Below are positions 1 to 7,335 of a stretch of 12,301 nt of DNA, piece by piece. The notes beneath the pieces are model-generated. The model worked only from the letters and a program-made list of their open reading frames with translations. It did no database searches and was not told the DNA's origin. Within the stretch, counting starts at the first letter, position 1. Each line of letters begins with the position of its first letter. Source of the stretch: JBKQHQ01 sp052148715 (lineage in GTDB: Bacteria > Pseudomonadota > Alphaproteobacteria > Rhizobiales > Xanthobacteraceae); contig JBKQHQ010000158.1 in NCBI GenBank assembly GCA_052148715.1, positions 1-12,301 on the forward strand, read 5' to 3'. Made by a program: the position numbers and the translations under genes.

Positions 1-1427
1 GGGATCATCACCAGATCGTCTTGATCCTGGCCCCACATGCTCTGCCCCTTGGCGGTGAGCACGCCGACGACGCGCAACGGAAAGCCCTTGATGAGGATCG
101 TCGCGCCGATCGGGTTCTCGCCCTGCGAGAACAGCTGTTTTTGCACCGTGCGGCCAATCACCACGATGAGGGCGGCGCTCTTCTCGTCCTCTTGGCTGAC
201 GCCGCGCCCGCTCTCGATGGTCCAATTGGTGACGGGCGGATAATTGACGGAGACCGCCTGAATATTGGTGGTCCAGTTCTGATTGCCGATCTCCACCTGG
301 CCCATCTGACGCATATAGGCGACCAGCGCGACCGTCGTCGCCTCGCGGCGAATCGCCTGCGCGTCGGCGACGGTCAGCGTCGAGGCGCTGCCAAAGCCCG
401 CCCGCGCGCCGCCGGTCAGCACGGCGCCCGGCAAGACCACGGCGAGATTGGTGCCAAGACTCTCGATCTGCTTGCGCACCGCCGCGTTGGCGCCATTGCC
501 GACCGCCACCATCGCGATCAGCGCGGCGACGCCGATGAACACGCCCAGCATGGTCAGCGCGGACCGCATCTTGTTGAGCGCGATCGCCTGCATCGCCGAG
601 CCCAGGACCATCAGCGTGAAAGCCCAGACCGGGCCGGTCGCGGCAGCGCGCGGCGACGCCGCATGCGGATGGAAGACGGCCATGCCTGCCGATTCCGGCT
701 TGACTTCCGGCAATGGGCCCGGCGGCCTAGGCCGCCGCTCGTCGGATACGATCTGGCCGTCGCGCATCGTCACCGTGCGATCCGCATAGGCAGCGATGTC
801 GGATTCATGTGTCACGACGATGATGGTGACGCCTTGCTCGCGGTTGAGCCTTTGCAGCGTCTCCATAATCTCATGCGACGTGCGGGTATCCAGATTGCCG
901 GTCGGCTCATCGGCCAGCAATACTCCCGGCGCGTTGATCAGGGCACGCGCGATGGCCACGCGCTGCTGCTGACCGCCCGAGAGTTGGCCAGGCGTGTTGC
1001 GCTCGCGGTCGCCGAGGCCGAGAAGCTTCAGCGAATCGCGCGCCCGCTCGAGGCGAGCGCTGCGCCCGGAGGGGCCCGATGTCGAATAGAACAGCGGCAA
1101 TGCCACGTTCTCGATTGCGCTGGTGCGGGCGAGCAGATTGAAACTCTGAAAGACGAAGCCGAGCCGCTCGCTACGAATGCTTGCAAGCGCCGGCTCGCCG
1201 AGGCGGGAGACATCGACGCCCTCGAAACGGTAACTGCCGCTCGTCGGTCGATCGAGGCAGCCGAGAACCGCCATAAGCGTCGACTTGCCCGAGCCGGATG
1301 AGCCCATGATGGCAACGAATTCGCCGCGTTCGACAGTAAGGCTCACACCGCGCAGCGCGTGCACATCAACATCGCCCACGCGATAAGTGCGCGTGACGTT
1401 CTCGACCCTGAGGACCGGTTCCGACAT
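1..1427 (-). CDS. macB: MacB-like ABC transporter, ATP-binding/permease protein (3' end outside window)
   Basis: This is the inner-membrane ATPase/permease of a MacAB-type tripartite efflux pump, which uses ATP hydrolysis in the cytoplasm to drive export through a periplasmic adaptor and an outer-membrane channel. The 475 visible residues begin with a complete nucleotide-binding domain: Walker A GSSGSGKST (42-50), Q-loop Gln94, signature LSGGQQQR (149-156), Walker B ending in Glu174, and H-loop His207. A proline-rich linker (about 230-262) leads to a first membrane segment (about 288-310) and then part of the periplasmic MacB core domain. Family members are near 650 residues, so roughly the last quarter, with the remaining FtsX-like membrane helices, lies beyond the left edge. 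The ATG at 1427-1425 is 7 bp after the adaptor gene's stop, so the two are surely cotranscribed. The substrate (macrolide, peptide, lipid or siderophore) cannot be read from sequence. No TolC-like gene is visible. Confidence 0.93.
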   Translation of the reverse strand, partial: MSEPVLRVENVTRTYRVGDVDVHALRGVSLTVERGEFVAIMGSSGSGKSTLMAVLGCLDRPTSGSYRFEGVDVSRLGEPALASIRSERLGFVFQSFNLLARTSAIENVALPLFYSTSGPSGRSARLERARDSLKLLGLGDRERNTPGQLSGGQQQRVAIARALINAPGVLLADEPTGNLDTRTSHEIMETLQRLNREQGVTIIVVTHESDIAAYADRTVTMRDGQIVSDERRPRPPGPLPEVKPESAGMAVFHPHAASPRAAATGPVWAFTLMVLGSAMQAIALNKMRSALTMLGVFIGVAALIAMVAVGNGANAAVRKQIESLGTNLAVVLPGAVLTGGARAGFGSASTLTVADAQAIRREATTVALVAYMRQMGQVEIGNQNWTTNIQAVSVNYPPVTNWTIESGRGVSQEDEKSAALIVVIGRTVQKQLFSQGENPIGATILIKGFPLRVVGVLTAKGQSMWGQDQDDLVMI

Positions 1428-1434
1428 GCCGTGC

Positions 1435-2739
1435 TCAGAGCCGCGGCCGCGCAACAGTGGACGAGCCGTTGCCTGCGGCACGCTGCTCGCCGGTGATCAC
1501 CTGATCGCCGGGCCGCAGGTCCCCTTTTGCGATCTCAGTGAAGCTGTCGTCATCGAGGCCAAGGGTCACGGGAACCGAGGACAGATGCCCGTCGCGGAGC
1601 ACCCATACTTGGGACTGGCCAGGTCCGGCCGCCCCTGGCAGCCTTGCGGCTCCTGGCGCGCCCTGCTGCTGGACGGCGGCGCCAGTCACTCCGCCGGGCT
1701 TGTAGCGTAGCGCTTGATTTGGAACACGAATGACGTCGGTGCGGAGGCCGGTGACGATTCGCGTGGCTGCCGTGACGCCAGGCTTGAGCGCCAAGTCGGC
1801 ATTATCGACGCTGACCACGACGTCGAAGGTGACGACGTTCTGCACGGTCTGCGGCGACTGACGGAACTGGCTCACAACGCCGTCGAAGGTGCGCGCTGGG
1901 AACGCGTCCACCGTGAAGGACGCGGTTTTGCCCTCCTTTATGCCGCCAACGTCGCTCTCGCTGACATTGGTGTCGACCTGCATTTTGGTCAGATCGGTGG
2001 CAATGAGAAAGAGTGTCGGAGTCTGGAAGCTCGCCGCAACCGTCTGCCCCATGGTCACGTTGCGCGACACGACGGTACCGTCCACCGGCGAGACGATGTC
2101 CGTATAATCCAGATTGACCTGCGCGGCCTCAAGCTCGGCTTGGTCCTGCTCGATCATCGCCTGATCGTATTGGATTTGCGCCTGGGCTTGTGCGTAGAGG
2201 TTTTTCGCGTTGTCCGCCGCGTCGAGCGACGTTGAGTCCTCCTGGACGAGCTTCGCATAGCGCTCACTGGTGATCTTCGTGTATGCGAGGCTGGCTTTGT
2301 CTTTTTCGAGCTGCGCCTTGGCGACCGCAAGAGTGGCTTTGTATTGGTTGACCACGGCCTGATAGGGGCGCGGATCGATCTTGGCGCAGACCTGACCCTT
2401 TCTGACTTGGGTATTGTAGTCGCAATAGAGCTCCCGGATTACACCGGATACATAGGTGCCGACGATGATCGTAAGCACCGGATTGACCGTTCCTGTTGCG
2501 GTCACCGTGCGGGTAACGGCGCCGCGTGTGGCGGGCACCGTCGTGTAGTGAACCGCGCTCGACTCGCGCGAGAACCACCACGCCGCAGCGACGCAAGCGA
2601 GCACAAGGAGCGATCCCAGGGAGACGGTCAGCCAGCGTTTCCCGAATCCACGCTTACGCGCTCCAACTGCTGGCAGCGACGGAAATGACACCACCTGCGC
2701 AGGCTTCTCCAACTTTGGGCTGGCAACGTGTTCGGTCAT
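1435..2739 (-). CDS. macA: MacA/HlyD-family periplasmic adaptor subunit
   Basis: This is a membrane-fusion (adaptor) protein that bridges the MacB-like permease encoded just downstream to an outer-membrane channel. The 434-residue product has a cytoplasmic N-terminus and one membrane anchor (about 37-56). The two lipoyl half-motifs lie around 88-125 and 210-245 (SPVDGTVVSRNVTMGQTV) and flank an Ala/Gln/Lys-rich helical hairpin (about 126-209). A beta-barrel region (about 247-330) and a membrane-proximal domain follow. The membrane-proximal domain is interrupted by a Gly/Ala/Pro/Gln-rich loop (about 348-376) that looks disordered. Two cysteines, Cys106 and Cys118, sit in the first lipoyl half. 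The ATG at 2739 has a purine-rich AAAGGGG stretch upstream. The gene is divergent from ppsA and shares its promoter region, which contains an FNR/FixK-type palindrome, so oxygen control is possible but unproven. The MacA-type assignment rests on the adjacent MacB. Confidence 0.92.
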   Translation of the reverse strand: MTEHVASPKLEKPAQVVSFPSLPAVGARKRGFGKRWLTVSLGSLLVLACVAAAWWFSRESSAVHYTTVPATRGAVTRTVTATGTVNPVLTIIVGTYVSGVIRELYCDYNTQVRKGQVCAKIDPRPYQAVVNQYKATLAVAKAQLEKDKASLAYTKITSERYAKLVQEDSTSLDAADNAKNLYAQAQAQIQYDQAMIEQDQAELEAAQVNLDYTDIVSPVDGTVVSRNVTMGQTVAASFQTPTLFLIATDLTKMQVDTNVSESDVGGIKEGKTASFTVDAFPARTFDGVVSQFRQSPQTVQNVVTFDVVVSVDNADLALKPGVTAATRIVTGLRTDVIRVPNQALRYKPGGVTGAAVQQQGAPGAARLPGAAGPGQSQVWVLRDGHLSSVPVTLGLDDDSFTEIAKGDLRPGDQVITGEQRAAGNGSSTVARPRL

Positions 2740-2850
2740 CGCTGTTCAAGCCCCTTTCGGCGGATCAGTGCTGCAAGAGCCCAGACAAACTGCCCTTCCG
2801 CCCCGTCTCAACTCCCACGGTCACTCTTGCCGTCGCCCTGCACATGCGCC

Positions 2851-2864
2851 TTGATTTGCATCAA
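2851..2864. promoter_or_regulatory. Perfect FNR/FixK-type binding site
   Basis: The sequence TTGATTTGCATCAA matches the textbook FNR/FixK/Anr consensus TTGAT-N4-ATCAA at all ten specified bases. Regulators of this family act when oxygen is low. The site centre (about 2857.5) is roughly 118 bp before the macA-like start and 144 bp before the ppsA start, so it could act on either gene or both. With the usual activator spacing of -41.5, the ppsA transcript would start near 2899 and carry a leader of about 100 nt. Confidence 0.75.
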
Positions 2865-2939
2865 ACGGGTGGATTGCGATCTTTTCCGGCAGCCCGCGCG
2901 AGCGTTTGGCGTCGTTCCCGGACCCTCCTCAGGGATTTA

Positions 2940-2953
2940 TTGAGAAAGGTCAA
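2940..2953. promoter_or_regulatory. Second CRP/FNR-family-like site upstream of ppsA
   Basis: TTGAGAAAGGTCAA keeps the TTGA-N6-TCAA core of the CRP/FNR superfamily but not the inner T/A pair. It lies 48 bp before the ppsA start codon and 89 bp (centre to centre) downstream of the perfect site. If used as an activator site at -41.5, transcription would start near 2988, inside the ribosome binding region. That is awkward, so it may be a secondary or repressing site, or chance. Confidence 0.35.
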
Positions 2954-2989
2954 AGCCACCATTGGTCTTTTGCTCCAAAAATTAAAAAA

Positions 2990-2994
2990 GGGAG
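2990..2994 (+). promoter_or_regulatory. Ribosome binding site deciding the ppsA start
   Basis: GGGAG within an A-rich leader lies 7 nt before the ATG at 3002 and only 1 nt before an in-frame ATG at 2996. This favours 3002 as the true start and rules out the longer upstream extension of the frame. Confidence 0.7.
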
Positions 2995-3001
2995 AATGGA
3001 A

Positions 3002-5449
3002 ATGTCGGCACAAGATTATGTTCGCTGGTTCCGAGACATTCGGCTCACCGACGTTCCGCTGGTCGGCGGCAAGAATGCGTCGCTGGGAGAGCTCTATTCG
3101 CTTCTCTTGGCCGAGGGGGTCAAGGTTCCGAATGGGTTTGCACTCACGGCGCAAGCCTACCGCGACGCGCTCAGCGCTGCCGGAGCGTGGGATCGGTTAC
3201 GGAGTCTTCTAGGCGCGTTCGATAAGAGCAAACTCGAGGAACTGGCTGAACGGGCGGCCGAGGCACGGAGGATCGTGTTCGAGGCGACCGGAGGCGATGA
3301 ACTTCGCCGACAGATCGTTGATGCCTATCGGCTACTCGAAGCCGAGTACGGATCGGGAGTCGCGGTTGCCGTCCGCAGCTCGGCAACCGCCGAGGATCTC
3401 CCGACGGCAAGCTTCGCAGGCCAGCACGAGAGCTACCTCAATATCCGCGGCCCGGACGACCTGTTCGATGCTTGCCGCCGGTGCTTTGCGTCGATTTTCA
3501 CCGACCGTGCGATCTCATATCGTGTCGACAACGGATTTGATCACTTCAAGGTCGCGCTGTCGGTGGGCGTCATGAAGATGGTGAGATCCGACCGCGCGGC
3601 GAGCGGCGTCATGTTCACGCTCGATACCGAATCCGGCTTCCGCGACGTTATCTTCATTACCGGCGCGTACGGACTGGGCGAGAATATCGTGCAAGGGACG
3701 CTCGATCCCGATGAGTTTTATGTGCACAAGCCCACCCTCCGGCAAGGCCATCGCGCCGTATTATCCAGAACCCTCGGCCGCAAGCAGTTGCGGATGGTTT
3801 ACGCCAAGGGGCAAGCCGGCGCCAGCACCCGAAACGTGTCCGTTCCCAAATCGGAGCGGGAGCGTTTTTGCATCAACGACGAGGAGGTCCTGAAACTTGC
3901 TGATTACGGGCTCAGGATCGAGGTTCATTATTCCAAGAATGCCGGTCATCCAATGCCGATGGATATCGAATGGGCAAAGGACGCCGACGACGGTCAGCTC
4001 TACATCGTTCAGGCCCGGCCGGAGACGGTTGCCTCGCAGCAAACCTCCGCGGCCTTCGAGATTCATGCGCTCACCGGCAGCGGGCCGATCTTGGTGACCG
4101 GCCGGGCGGTGGGCGAAAAGATTGCCGCCGCCCGTACGCGCGTCGTGGCCGACGCGCACCAGCTCGCTGCGTTCCAACCCGGCGAGGTTCTCGTTGCAAC
4201 CTCGACCAGCCCGGATTGGGAACCGGTGATGAAGGTTGCCGCCGCCATCGTGACGGAGCATGGCGGACGGACCTGCCATGCCGCCATCGTCGCTCGCGAA
4301 CTCGGCGTGCCGGCGGTGGTCGGCGCCGGTGGAGCTACGGAAAAACTCAAGACCGGCACGCTGGTGACGGTATGCTGCGCGGAAGGCGAGGTTGGTCGCG
4401 TCTATGATGGCAAGCTTCCGTTTACAACGACGCACGTGGCGGTGAGCGAAGTCGCGCGACCGCAAACGGCGATCATGCTGAATCTTGGGAACCCCGAGCT
4501 GGCCTTCCGGACGGCGATGCTGCCCAACGACGGCGTGGGTCTTGCGCGCATGGAGTTCATCATCAATGAGCAAATCGGCGTCCATCCGATGGCGCTCGTC
4601 GATCCGGCCAAAGTGACCTCGAAGCGTGCCCGCGCCGACATAAGCCGCATGGTCCGCCAGTACGCGCAACCGACTGCGTTCTTTATCGAGAAGCTCTCCG
4701 AAGGCATCGGCGTCATCGCCGCCGCCTTTTATCCGAAGCCGGTCATCGTCCGGCTGTCCGACTTCAAGACTAACGAGTACGCGACGCTGATCGGAGGCGC
4801 CGATTTCGAACCGAAGGAAGAGAACCCGATGCTCGGCTTTCGGGGCGCCGCGCGCTACGCGCATCCTGCATACGCGGCGGGCTTTGCGCTGGAATGCGCC
4901 GCGCTGCGGAGGGTCCGCGAAGATATGGGGTTGACCAATCTTCGGCTCATGGTGCCGTTCTGTCGGCGAGTGGAGGAGGCACGGCGCGTGCTCGACGCCA
5001 TGGCGAGCCATGGTCTCAGGCGAGGTGAGAACGGTCTGGAAATATACATCATGTGCGAGATACCAAACAACGTCATCCAGATCGACGCCTTTGCCCAACT
5101 CTTTGATGGCTTCTCCATCGGCTCCAATGATTTGACTCAGCTCACCCTCGGTGTCGATCGCGATTCGGAGCTGGTTGCCTTCGATTTCGACGAACGCGAT
5201 CCCGGCATGCTGGAAATGCTCAAGCTCGCCGTGAACGGCGCTAAACGTAACGGTCGGCACGTCGGCATCTGCGGTGAGGCACCCGCGAATTACCCCGAGA
5301 TTGCCCGCTACCTCACCGAGCTCGGCATCGATTCGATCAGCGTCAATCCTTCCAGCATTCTCCGAACCATGTCCGTCGTCCTTGATGCGGAGACCAGCGC
5401 TGCGCCTGAGTTGCGCGTTGCGGCAAATCTGCGGCACGCGGCGGAATAA
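3002..5449 (+). CDS. ppsA: Phosphoenolpyruvate synthase
   Basis: PEP synthase (pyruvate, water dikinase) converts pyruvate, ATP and water to phosphoenolpyruvate, AMP and phosphate in the cytoplasm, the entry step of gluconeogenesis from pyruvate. The 815-residue product is close to the family length (E. coli about 792). It opens with the PEP-synthase signature VGGKNASLGEL at about 21-31, followed by the ATP-grasp nucleotide-binding domain. The phosphohistidine domain carries GGRTCHAAIVARELGVPAVV with catalytic His426. The C-terminal TIM barrel contains SIGSNDLTQLTLGVDRDS and GICGEAP with the catalytic Cys757. The spacing of His and Cys matches the family, so the enzyme should be active. Pyruvate phosphate dikinase is less likely because the N-terminal signature and length fit PEP synthase. 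The start at 3002 is set by its ribosome binding site. It heads a plus-strand block, and the FNR/FixK-type box upstream suggests low-oxygen induction. Confidence 0.95.
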   Translation: MSAQDYVRWFRDIRLTDVPLVGGKNASLGELYSLLLAEGVKVPNGFALTAQAYRDALSAAGAWDRLRSLLGAFDKSKLEELAERAAEARRIVFEATGGDELRRQIVDAYRLLEAEYGSGVAVAVRSSATAEDLPTASFAGQHESYLNIRGPDDLFDACRRCFASIFTDRAISYRVDNGFDHFKVALSVGVMKMVRSDRAASGVMFTLDTESGFRDVIFITGAYGLGENIVQGTLDPDEFYVHKPTLRQGHRAVLSRTLGRKQLRMVYAKGQAGASTRNVSVPKSERERFCINDEEVLKLADYGLRIEVHYSKNAGHPMPMDIEWAKDADDGQLYIVQARPETVASQQTSAAFEIHALTGSGPILVTGRAVGEKIAAARTRVVADAHQLAAFQPGEVLVATSTSPDWEPVMKVAAAIVTEHGGRTCHAAIVARELGVPAVVGAGGATEKLKTGTLVTVCCAEGEVGRVYDGKLPFTTTHVAVSEVARPQTAIMLNLGNPELAFRTAMLPNDGVGLARMEFIINEQIGVHPMALVDPAKVTSKRARADISRMVRQYAQPTAFFIEKLSEGIGVIAAAFYPKPVIVRLSDFKTNEYATLIGGADFEPKEENPMLGFRGAARYAHPAYAAGFALECAALRRVREDMGLTNLRLMVPFCRRVEEARRVLDAMASHGLRRGENGLEIYIMCEIPNNVIQIDAFAQLFDGFSIGSNDLTQLTLGVDRDSELVAFDFDERDPGMLEMLKLAVNGAKRNGRHVGICGEAPANYPEIARYLTELGIDSISVNPSSILRTMSVVLDAETSAAPELRVAANLRHAAE

Positions 5450-5453
5450 AGCG

Positions 5454-5606
5454 ATGACAAAGCTTGGCTCCGAGAGCAGGAGCTCGAAGGTCGACGCCGT
5501 GATGATCCACGATGATGTTGGTGCGGAGGCGAGGCCGACCACATTTGAACGAAGGACATTCACGCCGGTGGCGCGCTCGCCTCGGTTTGAGGCGGTCACC
5601 CGTTGA
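5454..5606 (+). CDS. Doubtful small ORF between ppsA and pfkB
   Basis: A 50-residue frame starts 4 bp after the ppsA stop codon and ends at TGA 5604-5606. It overlaps a possible TTG start of pfkB at 5603 in a TTGA arrangement. The predicted peptide is basic and polar, with no signal peptide, membrane segment or motif I recognise. Its ribosome binding site is weak. It might be a small protein or a coupling leader for pfkB, but chance is the simplest explanation. It is listed because it is the only content I can see in the 171 bp between ppsA and pfkB. Confidence 0.2.
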   Translation: MTKLGSESRSSKVDAVMIHDDVGAEARPTTFERRTFTPVARSPRFEAVTR

Positions 5607-5620
5607 AGCGCGCCATACCC

Positions 5621-6556
5621 ATGATCGTGACCATAACTCCCAATCCGGCGATTGATGTTTCCACTCCTGTCGAAGAAGTGGCGCCCATTCGCAAGCTGCG
5701 ATGTCTGGCTGCCCGGCGCGATCCGGGCGGAGGCGGAATCAACGTCGCACGGGTCGTGCAACGGCTCGGAGGCGAGGTGAGCGCGATCTATCCGGCGGGA
5801 GGGGCGACCGGCCAACTGCTGCATCGCCTAGTGGAACGGGAAGGCGTTCGCGGCCTCACCATCGAAACGTTGGAAGAGACGCGAGAGGATTTCACGGTTC
5901 TGGAGGGAGCGAGCGGCAGGCAGTATCGTTTCATCTTGCCTGGGGCGCCGATGTGCGAAGACGAATGGCGCGCATGTCTGCAGGCGGTGTGCGAGGTGGG
6001 CGCGGCCGGCTTCGTTGTGGCGAGTGGCAGCCTTCCACCGGGCGTCCCCGATGATTTCTACGCTCGTGTCGCGCGGATCGCTAAGGAGCACGGATCAAAA
6101 ATGGTCCTCGACACGTCGGGGCAAGCCTTCAGGGCGGCCTTGCAGGAGGGTGTTTATTTGGCGAAGCCCAACTTGCGCGAATTACGTGAGCTCACGCAGT
6201 TGCCTCTCGCCGACGAAGATGCGTGGATAATGGCGAGCCGCACACTCGTGGACAGCGAACAAGCGCAGGTAGTCGCGCTTACGCTTGGGCATCATGGTGC
6301 GCTGATAACCACGGCCGAAGAAACGTTTCGTGTCAGCGCCTTGGATATCCGGCCGACAAGCACGGTTGGAGCCGGAGACAGCTTCCTCGGCGCGATGGTG
6401 CACGGTCTGGCCGCCGGCATGAGCTTGGCCGATGCCTCTCGCTATGGCGTGGCCGCAGGGTCGGCGGCGTTGTTGAACCCCGGCACCGAACTTTGCCATG
6501 CGCAGGACGTGCAACGCTTGTTTGCGCAGGTTTGCATTCAGGCGCGCGCGCGGTAA
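5621..6556 (+). CDS. pfkB: PfkB-type 6-phosphofructokinase
   Basis: This is a ribokinase/PfkB-fold sugar-phosphate kinase, most likely phosphorylating fructose 6-phosphate to fructose 1,6-bisphosphate with ATP. The N-terminus matches E. coli Pfk-2 closely in layout: TITPNPAIDVST, then KLRC (25-28), then PGGGGINVARVVQRLGG. The C-terminal PfkB signature STVGAGDSFLGAMV carries the anion hole and catalytic base Asp253. The 311-residue product matches the roughly 309-residue E. coli protein. ATG 5621 is chosen because it gives the family length. A TTG at 5603, preceded by GAGGCGG, would add six residues and cannot be excluded. Related 1-phosphofructokinases and tagatose-6-phosphate kinases share this fold, but the KLRC/GGGGINVAR region favours Pfk-2. 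The gene follows ppsA by 171 bp on the same strand, placing a glycolytic kinase beside a gluconeogenic enzyme. Confidence 0.9.
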   Translation: MIVTITPNPAIDVSTPVEEVAPIRKLRCLAARRDPGGGGINVARVVQRLGGEVSAIYPAGGATGQLLHRLVEREGVRGLTIETLEETREDFTVLEGASGRQYRFILPGAPMCEDEWRACLQAVCEVGAAGFVVASGSLPPGVPDDFYARVARIAKEHGSKMVLDTSGQAFRAALQEGVYLAKPNLRELRELTQLPLADEDAWIMASRTLVDSEQAQVVALTLGHHGALITTAEETFRVSALDIRPTSTVGAGDSFLGAMVHGLAAGMSLADASRYGVAAGSAALLNPGTELCHAQDVQRLFAQVCIQARAR

Positions 6557-6674
6557 ATCATAAACCGGTATATGCCGTCATGCGTTTCCACGCTGGCGGA
6601 TGATCCGGCGTGCTGTTGGCGCTTCGTGACCCGCCACCTTCGGCGACATCATCCACGGCATTAAGGTGCGATCT
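6557..6674 (+). other. Short gap between pfkB and CBS gene
   Basis: These 118 bp hold no ORF I would support. There is an 11-bp palindrome, CGGATGATCCG, at 6597-6607, but it has no T-run after it, so it is not a convincing terminator. AAGG at 6663-6666, 8 nt before ATG 6675, is the likely ribosome binding site for the next gene. Confidence 0.4.
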
Positions 6675-7211
6675 ATGCAAGCCAGCGATGTAATGACGCG
6701 CAGCGTGGTCACAGTACGAGCCGACGCCTCAATTTTGGAAGCTGGGCGCTTGATGCTCGAGAATGGGATCAGCGGTCTACCCGTCGTCGATGGCGCCGGC
6801 CGCCTCGTCGGTATCGTCACCGAGCGCGACTTTCTACGCCGAGCCGAGATGGGTGCCGAATTGAAGCGGGCACGTTGGTTCGAGGTGCTGATCGATCCGG
6901 CGCAATCTGCCATCAAAAATGCCCATTTTCGCGACCGAAAAATCGAAGAGGTCATGACGCGCGATCCGGTAACGGTTACGGAAGATATGCCTCTCGAGGA
7001 GGTCGCGCGTCTGATCAGGGAACGCGACATCACGCGCGTGCCAGTCATGCGGGGCCACCAGCTCATCGGTATCATCAGTCGCCTCGACTTGGTGCGGGCA
7101 CTGACACAAGCTGCGCGCAAAGTGTCTGAAGCCACGAATGAAACCTCGGCGGTGCGCAAGCGGACGACGGAACTGGAGAGGCAAGTATGGATGCATCGCA
7201 TCGGTCGCTGA
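6675..7211 (+). CDS. Two-CBS-domain protein
   Basis: A cytoplasmic protein of 178 residues made almost entirely of a tandem CBS pair (Bateman module), a fold that usually binds AMP, ATP or related adenylates and signals energy state. CBS1 spans about 4-57 (DVMTRSVVTV ... GISGLPVVDGAGRLVGIVTERD), and CBS2 about 88-145 (EEVMTRDPVTV ... RDITRVPVMRGHQLIGIISRLDLV). A charged/aromatic linker (about 58-87, RARWFEVLIDP) separates them. Many alphaproteobacterial relatives with this linker, as I recall them, continue into a BON domain. Here the chain ends after a short helical tail containing ELERQVW, suggesting loss of that domain. ATG 6675 is preferred over the in-frame GTG at 6666 because AAGG sits 8 nt upstream of it. 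The effector or partner cannot be deduced; its place beside ppsA and pfkB fits energy sensing. Confidence 0.88.
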   Translation: MQASDVMTRSVVTVRADASILEAGRLMLENGISGLPVVDGAGRLVGIVTERDFLRRAEMGAELKRARWFEVLIDPAQSAIKNAHFRDRKIEEVMTRDPVTVTEDMPLEEVARLIRERDITRVPVMRGHQLIGIISRLDLVRALTQAARKVSEATNETSAVRKRTTELERQVWMHRIGR

Positions 7212-7261
7212 TGCGGTTCTCTCGCTCGCGTTAGGTGAGCCGGCCTGCACCCGGTCCTCGA

Positions 7262-7275
7262 TTGACGCAGATCAA
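7262..7275. promoter_or_regulatory. FNR/FixK-type site upstream of the 215-residue protein gene
   Basis: TTGACGCAGATCAA matches the FNR/FixK pattern at nine of ten specified bases (C for T in the left half). It lies in the gap after the CBS gene, 60 bp before the next start codon. A start of transcription 41.5 bp from its centre would fall near 7310 and leave a leader of about 26 nt with the GGAGG ribosome site intact. This is ideal class II activator geometry, although no clean -10 element is visible. Confidence 0.6.
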
Positions 7276-7335
7276 TGCGCTTGCGCACCAAGTGAAGGAA
7301 AAAGACTTGTCGAGGACGCTGCAGGAGGTCGCATC

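Larger units (their letters stand above)
2740..3001. promoter_or_regulatory. Divergent promoter region between macA-like gene and ppsA
   Basis: This 262-bp gap is the largest gene-free stretch in the window and separates two divergently read genes. It holds a perfect FNR/FixK-type palindrome (2851-2864), a second weaker TTGA-N6-TCAA site (2940-2953), and an A-rich leader ending in the ppsA ribosome binding site (about 2976-2995). I see no convincing sigma-70 -35/-10 pair in either direction. Confidence 0.6.

Noticed and set aside
21..1301. Plus-strand open frame of 426 codons
   Set aside because: It lies opposite the MacB-like gene, which has intact ABC motifs. Its product is low-complexity, Arg/Ala/His-rich, and has no family features.
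2906..3001. Upstream extension of PEP synthase by 32 residues
   Set aside because: The ribosome site GGGAG fits only ATG 3002, and the family N-terminus begins shortly before VGGKNASLGEL.
5587..5600. TTGAGGCGGTCACC before pfkB as a possible FNR-family site
   Set aside because: The right half is not TCAA at the correct spacing. The sequence is better explained as a GAGG ribosome site.
3761..5824. Long antisense open frame (687 codons) opposite ppsA on the minus strand
   Set aside because: It is fully opposite a gene with clear catalytic motifs, its product is rich in Arg/His/Asp with no recognisable domain, and such mirror frames are common in GC-rich DNA.
7138..7335. N-terminal extension of the 215-residue protein from an ATG at 7138
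   Set aside because: It would overlap the CBS gene and run across the FNR/FixK-type box. The GGAGG at 7324-7328 points clearly to ATG 7336.
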